Position numbers and translations under genes: made by a program
The notes under the pieces: model-generated
What the model was told of the DNA's origin: nothing
The model's database searches: none
Seen by the model: only the letters and a program-made list of their open reading frames with translations
Shown here: one piece after another, positions 25,850 to 37,100 of the stretch
Position numbering within the stretch: the first letter of the stretch is position 1
Layout: every line of letters starts with the position of its first letter
Assembly (NCBI GenBank): GCA_020740775.1
Contig: JAHEWK010000006.1
Location: 3,038,001 to 3,102,000, forward strand
DNA from: Ilyonectria destructans
Lineage: Eukaryota > Ascomycota > Sordariomycetes > Hypocreales > Nectriaceae
Direction: 5' to 3'
DNA length: 64,000 nucleotides

Positions 25850-28834
25850 ATGACGGAGCCGGAGAACTTTGAGGAGGACCTCTTCGCCGATCTGTAAGAT
25901 ATCTTCGAGAACGAGCCGTTCCCCGACTCGCACGCGTCAAACCATTTGCTGACGCCTGGCCCCTACAGTTACGAGGACAACGATGCTTCCAAGGCCGCGC
26001 CTCCCCCCAAGGCCACAGCCCCAACCATCCCGGAACCTCAACCCATCCACCCCAGCGCTAATGAACAGCCCGGGACATCGTACGACCATGACATAGGAGG
26101 CGATGAAAACATGAATCAAGATCTGGATGACGATGACGATGATGTCGATTTCAACCTCGGTGGAGGAGGTATGAGCAACAGTATGAACCATGCTTCTGCT
26201 CCAGAAGACGTCCCGACGCCCCCGCCTTACGGGACGGTCCACAAGGCAAGTGCCAAAGAAGACGGGTAAGTTTTTGCCATTCCTATTAGATGTGAATTGT
26301 ATCCCTCGAATCCCACACCCTAGCCCATGTGTTTTTACGTTTGCGCTGCCTGTTGGAAGCGCTGGGTCGTGATGGCAATCGACACGTGGCCATTGATGAG
26401 TTGGTATTGTGTGCGGCATCACCGAATTCTCGGAGCACTGGCTTGGCTGGAAGGATCGCGGTCAGGTTGAGAGGAGTGAGGCGTGGCAGACATGCCACCC
26501 GCGCGCCGACGAAACTCAGACGGAGGAGCCATGATCAGCCAAATGACATTGGATATGAGGGCCAAGAGCAAGAGCAAGAGCAGAGATCAGATGAGACAAG
26601 GTTTCGACGATCAGTCTGAGAGAGCATCAAAGTAAGAGGAGGATGCCAATATCTGAACTGAGAACTCTCACCCTGTGGATACTCCGATAAAGAATCAGCC
26701 GACCTAGTCAAGACGGGAGACACAACTCCCGGCTTCCATAGCCCAGAGTCGCAGAGATCTTAAAAGCCCGACGAGAATGGTAACAGTTCTCCGGTGGCTA
26801 TAGCAAGATTTGCAGCGAATAGCGCGAGGCCAGTACCTAGCAAGAGAGACAGAGAGAAGAGTCAAGACGATAGCACAAGACGAAGAAATATTCGACCAAG
26901 CTGATCTGGCATCTCTCACTGCACTGTCTTCGCCATGTTACGCGCATCATGGTGCATCATCATCGACTTCTCGCCCGCCCCTGCAACAGGCCTCTGGCAA
27001 CAATCAACACCACATCCATCACCCACGACAATGCTCATTTTGTGGAGGGACTTAGACATGTGGACTCTCTCTACCCACCGCCATCTGAATCTGGCTCGAG
27101 GACTTGCCCTTTTGGTCATCTACCAGTCTCTGCGGTCTGACGTATCGGAGAGGAGGAGAATCAACCGTTGTCACCAAATTTGGTCATGCATCCTGCTGCG
27201 ACCCGAGAAGCTTGTTGCGCGAGTTTGAAGCAACCTGCTCGCAATGTGCGCGACAAATACCGCCGGCTTTGCCCTCGGCCTGACTGCGACCTTACCTGCA
27301 GCAAGCCACCAACCATGCCACCCACCCCTGGGATCCCAGCGCTCTGCCACAATCTGCATCTTCCCGCTGTTTCCAAGTTGCTGTCATGCTGCTCACTCTG
27401 TTGAAGCGCTATTAATTATGACTGGAAGTTTAATGCTAATTTGTTGATACAGTAAAATGTTTATTGGCGGCCTGAACTGGGAAACTACCGATCGTAAGTT
27501 GCGAAAGCTGTGTCCAACCAGATTACGTCCTAACCGTGGCAGAATCCCTACGCGACTATTTTTCCCAATTCGGCGAGGTCGTCGAGTGCACTGTCATGCG
27601 AGACAACAGCACTGGAAGGTCACGAGGCTTTGGCTTCCTTACTTTCAAGGACGCCAAGACGGTCAATATTGTCATGGTCAAGGAGCACTTCCTTGATGGC
27701 AAGATTGTGAGTCGGATCCCATTTCGGTAATAGTTTTCACCGACGCTGATACTCCTCCAGATCGACCCCAAGCGAGCCATCCCTCGAGATGAGCAAGAGA
27801 AGACCAGCAAGATTTTTGTTGGTGGCGTTAGCCAAGAGACCACGGATCAAGAGTTCAAGGACTACTTTGCTCAATTCGGCCGGGTGGTCGATGCCACTCT
27901 GATGATGGACAAGGATACCGGCCGACCACGAGGATTTGGCTTCGTCACCTTTGAGAGCGAGGCTGGCGTCGACGCCTGCATCAACGTGCCCCTTGAGATC
28001 CACGGCAAGCCCATCGAGGTCAAGAAGGCACAACCTAGAGGTAACCTTCGAGAGGAGGAAGAGGCTTCGAGGCGCGGGAAGTTTAGAAAGGGCGACGAGC
28101 AGTCGACCCAGAACTCCATGGGTCAGCAGATGGCCGGCAACAATGGCATGACGCCCCAGGTCATGGCCCAGTACTTCCAGCGGATGCAGCAGTACTTCGC
28201 CGTGATGCAGTCCCAGATGGCCATGAGCCGGGGCATGCCCATGAACCCAGCCATGTGGCAGAACATGATGCAGATGCAGCAAATGCAGCAGATGATGGGA
28301 CGAGGCGGTGCTGGTGCCAATGGCCAGAACATGACGCCCCAGATGATGCAACAAATGCAGCAGATGCAACAGATGCAACAGCAGATGATGCAACAACAGG
28401 GTCAGCAGGGCGACCAAGGCAACGCCGCCGGTGGAGGCGGCGGCGGTGGTGGCGGCGGCCGGGGTTTTAACAACTACGACCAGTATCAACAGCAGCCCCA
28501 GGCCCGACGAGGCGGTCGAGGCGGCGGCGGCGGCGGCGGAGGTTACGGCGGTCAGGGAGGATACGGCATGGGCGGAGGCGGAGGTAACGGAGGCGGCGGC
28601 GGAGGTGGCGGCGGTGCTCCGACCTCATGGGAGGGCATGTATGATGACGTCCCTCAGCCCAACCCCAGCCAAGGCTCCGGGAGCTTTCGAGGCAGCGCCC
28701 AGGGCTCTCCCGATCCGCAACACGCACCTCCGGCCAACGCGCCTACCGGACCCAAGAACGCCGGCAAGCCGGGCGCCAACTACCGCGGCGGCGGCCGAGG
28801 AGGTAGCCGTGGCTTCCACCCCTACTCCCGATAA
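25850..28834 (+). CDS. HRP1: RNA-binding protein Hrp1/Nab4-like (two RRMs, RGG tail)
   Basis: Five exons (25850-25893, 25969-26265, 27453-27493, 27543-27706, 27761-28834) give 539 residues. The N terminus MTEPENFEEDLFADLYE is acidic and typical of the family. RRM1 spans about 115-190 (KMFIGGLNW, RSRGFGFLTF) and RRM2 about 198-275 (SKIFVGGVSQ, RPRGFGFVTF). The tail has a Met/Gln-rich block (about 290-410), then long Gly/Arg-Gly-Gly runs, ending RGGSRGFHPYSR. Yeast Hrp1 is cleavage factor IB: it binds the UA-rich efficiency element in 3' processing, shuttles to the cytoplasm, and also acts in nonsense-mediated decay. The Q/M-rich and RGG parts suggest condensate formation. The second intron is 1187 bases, far longer than any other in this window; an ATG at 27457 could start a shorter protein that would keep nearly all of RRM1. 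Confidence 0.93.
26266..27452 (+). other. 1187-bp intron of HRP1 homolog
   Basis: The donor GTAAGT at 26266 and acceptor GATACAG ending at 27452, with a TGCTAAT branch-point-like site upstream, join GAC-GG to T-AAA in phase and give an uninterrupted RRM1. The other coding introns in the window are about 48-209 bases. I found no convincing gene inside it; a short CAAGAG repeat lies near 26565-26582. Confidence 0.75.
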
Positions 28835-29430
28835 GCGCGGCGGCCATGGAAACGACAACGCCGCTGAATTTGCGCGCGTGATGGAGGCGCTGGCGGTTTA
28901 CACGTCGCCCCCCAGGTTCTTGCAGAGGACGAACGGCTTCGCTCGTGAGGGGTGAGGCGAAGGACGGAGGGCGGAGGGAAACAGGCACTTCTGTATTACT
29001 ACTTACTGCAATCGGCACTTTCTCTATTTGGCACCTTTGGCTCTTTGTTTTTGCCAGGCCCAGGGCTTCGGGTCTTTTTGCTACGGCCGGCTTGGGCAGG
29101 CATGCACGGGAGGGGGAGAAAGGGGCAGCAAAAAGCGGCGCGGGTGCGAAGCGCTTAGGGGTTGGGAAGCGAAGTAATTTGAGCAATCCGATTCAAACTA
29201 TAAATATTACTTGCGGTATTTACCACGTTGTCGTCACTTGTGTATCGCGTGTAGGAACTTGTAGTGTTGGACAATATTATTATTGGTTGGACAAACTAGG
29301 TCAGGAACAGTACTCCTGCCTGTGCCTCTTCAGCTAGTGGTCTCAAACCGTCTTGTTATACATTTCTTATACACATTCGCATCTTTTGTTTTCAAATATA
29401 TACACGCAAATTGGAACAAGCTCCCGCCCC
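28835..29430. other. convergent 3' intergenic region (HRP1 / pectate lyase)
   Basis: About 600 bases between two stop codons, AT-rich from 29,170 onward. No coding frame with recognisable features was found. Confidence 0.55.
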
Positions 29431-30583
29431 TTAGCAAGTATCAGAGAAGGTGTCGGCGACACAGTACGTGCCGTCGGGGCCCTCGCTGAGCTTGGTGGGC
29501 TCATCGCCGGTGTCGTTGCCGGTGTAGAGGGTGCAGCTCTCGCCGCTGTCCTGGCAGGAGTTGGTGATGGTGCAGGTGTCGCCGTAGTTGGTGTTGATGC
29601 CGCAGAGCGGGCCGCCGTCGACGGCCGCGACGTTGTCGATGACGAAGTTGCGGGGACCGGTGTTGCCGTCGCAGTTACCGCAGCTGCGGGCCAGCTTGCC
29701 GTAGTCCTCGACGTAGAAGTTGGAGATCTCGACCGTGCCCTTGCCGTTGAACTGGACAACCTTGTCGGAGGCGTGGAACGCACCGCCGCCAATGATCTGA
29801 GAGGTGCCGGACTCCTGAAGGAAGGTGACGGCGTCCTCGCAGACATCCTCCCACCAGACGTTGATCAGGGTGCAAGTGCCCTGGCAGTGGACACCCTCGG
29901 CCTGGCCGGCGCCGATGATGACATTCTTGAGGGTAGCGCCGTCCTCGAGGATGAACATGGCGTCGTCCTCACCGGTCTCCGTCTGGTCTTGACAGACAGA
30001 AGCTGTAATCAGGGTTAGTCAATGCGGAATGGAAAGTAGGCGGGATTATCTTACGGGATCGATCGTAGTTGTACATCTCACCGTCGAAGGTGCCGCTCAC
30101 GACGATAGCAGTAGAAGAGGCAACGGCACCGCTTGAGGCAGGCAGAGTGCGAGTGATTCCAGTGGGAGTGGCATCGCTGTCAGAGCTTCCGTTGCCAGTG
30201 CTGGGAGTGGAAGAGGCAGCCGGGGTTGTGACGACCGTCTCATCATCATTGCTCGAGTTGGTCTCGACGGGGGTGCTGTCATCGGTCTCGGTCTCGTCGT
30301 CGTCATCCACAGAAGAGCTGGGAGACTCAGTGGCCTGGCCGCCGTTGCCAAAGTCAGGGGCGCTTATAGCACCGCCATTGCCAAAGGCAGGAGTTTCTGC
30401 AGCACTGCTATCGGTGCTGGGAACACACTGACTGTACCAATCATTGATAACAGTGCAGGTCGAGTCGGAGGGACACTCAGTGTCACCATTGTAGAGGCTA
30501 CCGCCACACTGGGAGAAGAGCTCGACAGAGGCGAGGGCAACGGCACCAGCGTTGGCAAGAGCAAAAAGTTGTGCGGTTCTCAT
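29431..30583 (-). CDS. secreted pectate lyase PL3 with N-terminal CBM1
   Basis: Two exons (30055-30583 and 29431-30002) give 366 residues. A signal peptide of about 17-20 residues is followed directly by a fungal cellulose-binding module ([14 protein letters not shown] ... WYSQCVP, residues about 25-55) with its four cysteines and aromatic face. A Ser/Thr/Asp-rich linker follows to about 155. The catalytic part is a PL3 parallel beta-helix: [58 protein letters not shown] and [11 protein letters not shown] are family signatures. PL3 enzymes cleave de-esterified pectate by calcium-dependent beta-elimination outside the cell. The CBM1 should tether the enzyme to cellulose in plant walls. Most PL3 proteins I know are single-domain, so the fusion is notable. 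The splice falls in NYDRS-PSVCQDQ and restores the conserved ...CQDQxExGEDDA block. Confidence 0.93.
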
Positions 30584-30660
30584 CTTGACGGGCAGGTATT
30601 AACGAATGCTGAAAGTAAAGATGGCGATATGCAGAGAATAAACGAAAGAATTGCGGGCCT

Positions 30661-30774
30661 GCCCGGGTATAGAGAGAATCAAAGAAGGTTACAAAGGAGG
30701 TCGTAGAGAGAGTAGAATCGGTGTTTGCCTTGAGGAAAGCTGTTTCTTATATCTAAAAAAACCTATACCCGGGC
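30661..30774. promoter_or_regulatory. 12-bp inverted repeat in pectate lyase promoter
   Basis: GCCCGGGTATAG at 30661-30672 and its exact reverse complement CTATACCCGGGC at 30763-30774 lie 78 and 180 bp before the start codon. Each arm combines a CCCGGG core with a TATA-like CTATA. Zn2Cys6 regulators often bind CGG/CCG inverted motifs, but no binding factor is shown here. Confidence 0.5.
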
Positions 30775-31876
30775 GAACCCCCTTCTCCTCGAGGAACGCG
30801 TACGCACTCACTTGGCTCCTGGGCAGGGCCGCCATCAAGTCGAGGAGTACCCTGGAAAGAATGGCCGGAACGGCTATCCTGGCAACGGTAAACGGTGACG
30901 ATGGGGGTAGTATCCAATGGGGGCGTTCTAGTGAGTTCACCCGAGTCGGTTCGATCAGTCGATGATGGATCCAACTTCAATGATCTCCAGGTGCCATCCC
31001 ATCTTGGCTCGAGCTTGTTTGAAGTCCTCGTCACATAGACGCCGCGATTGGCGGATTATTGCAGACCCATGAGCTCTCAAAAGCTGGTCAAGGGTCAGTG
31101 ACCTGGGTGGATGAAACAACAGGAGAAAACGAGGCCCTGGACCCAGCTTTGGGTCCATCTTGGACGGTACATAGTTAATAAGCTCGGCGTTTAACCTTCT
31201 CCAGTTCACTTGTAGCCCAGACACGTTAGTTGCGGATTGTGCGGGGAGAATGTTCTACGTTTCGATGCCGAAATCCGAACGCGCCTGGCATGTATTACGA
31301 GGATGACGGGTGCCGAGTCGCTGCCTTTGTTGCTGCTGAACGCGCAGCATCGATCACTACTGGTTTGCTTTCTCTCAACTTCAGAACTGAGTTGGGAGAG
31401 AAGCAGAGGAAAATGCCACCTCTTCCCCCAATGAATCGGTAGGCACCTGTTGTCGTATCCATGGCTTCCGGGTAGTATGCGTGTTGGTTGACCTGAGACG
31501 TGAAGTGTTGCAGTCGGAGAAACAGTGGGACGTTGACAACCGAAGACTGTACGGATAAGCAGCCCGAAGAGGCGAAACGCGGGCGACGATCCGGAAGGGA
31601 ACTCAGCTCGTCGTGGTGCTAGACAGGGGAAAACACGACAAGGGGGCGCCAAGGAGGCATGGCAAGGGTCGCATGGGACGAAATGAGAATATTCCATTCA
31701 ACGGATTTTCGTATGCATAACCGGGATGTTGGATCCGCTCAGGGGCCGGTACTCGGCAGCCCAGCGTGAAGCCCGAAATAAGCTGTGGCTTTAGCCTTGG
31801 GCGTTTGCCTGGAATAGGACCTAGTTGAGAATAAGTGGTGTGACTCTGGCGGTTGACACTGGCGGTCAGCAATCTC

Positions 31877-31923
31877 CACGTGAAGTGTCATGTGCAAGTT
31901 ATCGAGCACGTGACGTTCACGTG
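31877..31923. promoter_or_regulatory. cluster of three CACGTG cores
   Basis: CACGTG occurs at 31877-31882, 31907-31912 and 31918-31923; the last two are direct repeats of CACGTGACG, and a CATGTG lies between the first and second. They sit about 730-770 bp before the PCT1 start. This is the core bound by Cbf1-type bHLH factors and related to the yeast inositol-choline element (CATGTGAAAT). Confidence 0.5.
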
Positions 31924-32023
31924 ACGATTTCCGTCCCCTTTTCGCTTTCCGGGGGGTTGCAGTGGTGACGCCATGATCCCAGTGTCAAGATTCAGGGACG
32001 TGCAGCCGGTGCCTCAAGCCGAC

Positions 32024-32070
32024 AGCAGGAACCAGGTAGCAGGAACCAGGTAGCAGGAACCAGGTAGCAG
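32024..32070. repeat. 14-bp tandem repeat, 3.4 copies
   Basis: The unit AGCAGGAACCAGGT is repeated exactly three times followed by AGCAG, about 600 bp before the PCT1 start codon. Confidence 0.9.
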
Positions 32071-32649
32071 AGGCCCAGGGCCCAAGGCGTCGGTAAACCA
32101 CAAGAGACGCGATCGTGGAAGGGCGGGAAATAAACACGAGAGCAATTGCCATCCCTGCTGCCGTGCTGCCGTGCTGCGACCTTGCTGAGGTGAGCTGCGT
32201 CCATCGAGCGATGGCTCCTTTTCGTATGGAGCTGGACCACTTTTAAATTGGCATTTCTCGTCTCGTATGTAGTACGGGATACTTGGCCGGAGAGATGCAA
32301 TCATAGGAGCCGAAGCCACCTCATCCCGCGTCACGTAGCACAATCCACGATCCTCCATCCGCCAGCTTCCCTGTTTTCCCTCCCTCACTGTCTCGTCCAG
32401 TTCGCCACTATCTGAGAGGCCTCTTTCTCGCCGCCCGCCCAGCCCAAGCACAACCCCAGGTTTAGCAGGGATCTTGGCTCAGTCCAAGCCGGTATCCGCC
32501 AGACCCGTTTTTTTCGCGTCACTGGCCACGCTCACACGTTCTCTTAAGGTAGTTAATTGCTGCTGCGCTGCACTGAGTTACGGGCCGGACTTGACGGACT
32601 TCTCGACACGTACTTCCCTCGAGCATCTCAACCACCAGCTACAGCTGCC

Positions 32650-34176
<1,527 letters not shown>

Positions 34177-37100
34177 ATAGACGGGCTGAGAATGCAAAAT
34201 GGGGACGAAGAGAAAAACCGGGAGTCTCTCAAAAAGGAGGGAAATTGTCTTGGACTCGCAACGGATTTGGATTACATTGTTAGGTATTAACTGTGCTTTT
34301 TAATACATGGTCGGCCACAGGGCGTTACGGCTTTATCGGGGATATGGTGCATGCTCTCGTCGAGCAAACTAACAATGAGCATAGCATCCACTCACAACTT
34401 GGAAGTATTTGTTTGGTGTCTGACGGTCAAACACTTTGACCTCATACTAATCATGATACCCATCTCTTCCGTTTACTTGCACGTTTGTTGATTCGTTATT
34501 TTTAAGAGAAGTCAAAGCCGCAACCGCAGCATCAAGATGACCTGCCACAGGCTAGGGCCGCACCCTCCCGTTGCGACACGCGGAAGCGGAGAAGCGGAGT
34601 TTCGCAACTTGACATTCTAAGCGTCATGTTTGCGTTTATGTCCAGCACGGCCGAGATCCGAGGCTTAGCAACGAATCAGTGGCCACGTATCAAACCTAAA
34701 ATTGTCCATCTCTGCTCCGTAGCATCAACGTGATACCATCAGGATGTCGTATTTGGTGGTGGAAGGATCGACAGTAACGGGCGTGGAAGCTTTGGTGAGC
34801 TGACGTTACCATCTTAGCCTGGAAGTGTGCCTTGGGCTCAACCACGGTTTCACATATAGGCTCGCCACACCCCACACCAGCAGACAAGGCCGATTTCTCA
34901 GCTATTTTCCGCTTCCTGTCCGGCCGCATCGGATGCCACATGTCCCGGGAGGCGGGGGCTTAGACGATGCCATCGCCGCTGCCCTGGGCTAGAACCGTCT
35001 GGAAAGGGAGGAAAAATGAACAAGATTTCCCCGGCCCCCATGATGCAGCCACGTGTGGCACGGGCTGACGAGCCACCGCGGCTTGACGGAGTTCCGTCGT
35101 GTGAACAGCCACCGGTGGAGGCTGGTTGCGCGTCTCCGGGCGGTTAGGCGGCTAGATGGGGATGTTGCGGAGGAGATGGGTTGATTGCATTTGAATGTGG
35201 TGTGGACTGCTCCGCAGGCGGCATCGTAACTTTGGGCTATGCCGCGTCTAATTGCGAGTTGATGCGGAGTGCGCTTTGCTCGGGGATCTGTAGAGTGACA
35301 GTTGGCTGAGAGAAGCCTCGTCCACGACCCTCCCAGCCACTAAGCTGGCCGCAAAAGTCTCTACGATGCTAACTAGGGATACAATATGATGATGATGTTT
35401 AGTCAATCCTCAATATTCTATTCTTGTAATTTTCTTATCCATATTGTGTAGATGATTAGGCTGAGAGGTCCAAGGCGTGACCAAAGTTTTACGCCACAAG
35501 GTGGTAGAGCATCTTTGTCGTGTCAAGATTTGTAGACATGCATTATCCTTGCGCCATTTGGAAACGAGAGTTACGCGGACTCATGCTTTCAGCACGGGAT
35601 CTCCACAATATCCCGATCGCCAAATGCAAGAGGAACCAACAGGTCCAGCTGGCATGCGGCATCCTTCAGCATCCTGACATATCCCCACAACCGATTAGAT
35701 GATTTCGTAAGCTTGAGGCGGCAGGATGCTGTGTGCCGTCCGGGCCTTTTTGAGACCGACATCCATGTCAGCTGGATCTGCAGGAGCCCAGCTCTGTGAC
35801 CGATGGGACCCAAACGCTCGGGGAATGGCCCTGGCCGGTGAAATGGCCAAGGCTGAACGGGGAGATTGCCAGAGACAGATACGAAACCCGGGACGGATAT
35901 GCAGAGAGTTGCGTGTTGTAGGAAGGAAGACAAACCATGGTGTGTCGGCTGAGACTTTCTCAGCTGCAAGTCTCAGCTGCACACCATATGGTGCTGCTTG
36001 TGGGCGAGTCCGAGTGCGGGAGTGTGTGGGAGATTACTATTCTGGACGGAATCTTCATTTGCTGTGTCGATCGCTTCCCAGGAGAGGCAGGCTATCGATG
36101 CAAACATGGTAATATCAGGCCAGGCCGCGGCCGCGTGGACCCGTCAGACGGGAAGGGGAAATGGAGCAGCAGACCTATTTCTGGCCGTGATGCTCCCTGG
36201 GGCAATCGATGCAGCTGCTGCCACACTGCCGGGACGCACGACAGACGCCATGTCGAGTCTTGAACTGGATAGGCGAGCGGAGCGCCGGAATGGAACTTCC
36301 CAATTTGGAGGCGTGGCTGCTGTCGTGAGCAGAGGCAAGTATGGGACGGAATGCACCGGGACGTGGGAGGATGTATGGGGGATGGGGTGAGAGTCAGCTA
36401 GGCCTTGTCATATGGCCGCATGGTAGAAGTCACGGGCTGGCATGTTGCAGGCGGCCGGGTTGGAAGGCCTCACGGCCGCAGCGAGCTGGTGGTTTAGGTT
36501 CTCTACTAAGGTTGTTTGTTTGTCAGTTGGTCTGTTGGACTGCTGGTCTGTTGTCTCGTGGAGGTGGAGGTGGAGGTGATGGTGGAGGTGGTGGAGGCTG
36601 GCGCCAAAAATAACCCATCATTAAGCGCTGATGCTGGTAACGGCTCGTTAGCGTGATGCGCCACGTCGTGGGAACCTATCCCATCCCGTGATATCCCTGC
36701 AGGAGATGCACTCAATTGCAAATGTTTTCCACCAACAATGGCGTTTTGGGCGTGTTGTCTCCCCGCTCGTCGCAACTTGGAGCATCCCCTCGCTGGGCCA
36801 GGTTGCGGTGGGAAAATGGGCACAGAAGCAGGGCGTGCGAAATGTCGGTCCCGACAGCTGAGACGCGCCCTGAGATGGATGTGGGAGGAGGGGAGGGTGT
36901 GGCGGCCGCGCGCGCAGGGATGGGCATGTTCAACATTGATACATGCGGGCTGCTTGCTTGTGCGTTGCAGTTGCATTTGCAGTTCAGCATCGACGCAGTA
37001 CCGTATCCAGAAGGTCTTGGCAGTTGAACTGTTCCAGCCGCACGAGGCAGCGTCAAACAAAGATTCCAACCCGCAGGTGTCGCTGTATATGTCAATGCAT

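Larger units (their letters stand above)
30584..32649. other. divergent intergenic region (pectate lyase / PCT1)
   Basis: Two kilobases between divergent starts. It holds a 12-bp inverted repeat in the pectate lyase promoter, a cluster of three CACGTG cores and a 14-bp tandem repeat, all listed separately. Open frames of up to 163 codons on the minus strand (31206-31697) have no recognisable features and no linked exons. Confidence 0.55.

Noticed and set aside
27737..28489. 250-codon frame antisense to HRP1, rich in His and Leu
   Set aside because: It mirrors the Met/Gln- and Gly-rich repeats of the real gene; low complexity removes stops on the other strand.
29353..30018. 221-codon frame antisense to the pectate lyase
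   Set aside because: It is the shadow of a conserved PL3 exon; its Val/Gly/Ala-rich protein has no known features.
30930..30975. GGTTCGATC resembling a tRNA B box
   Set aside because: No matching A box at the right distance and no cloverleaf could be drawn by eye.
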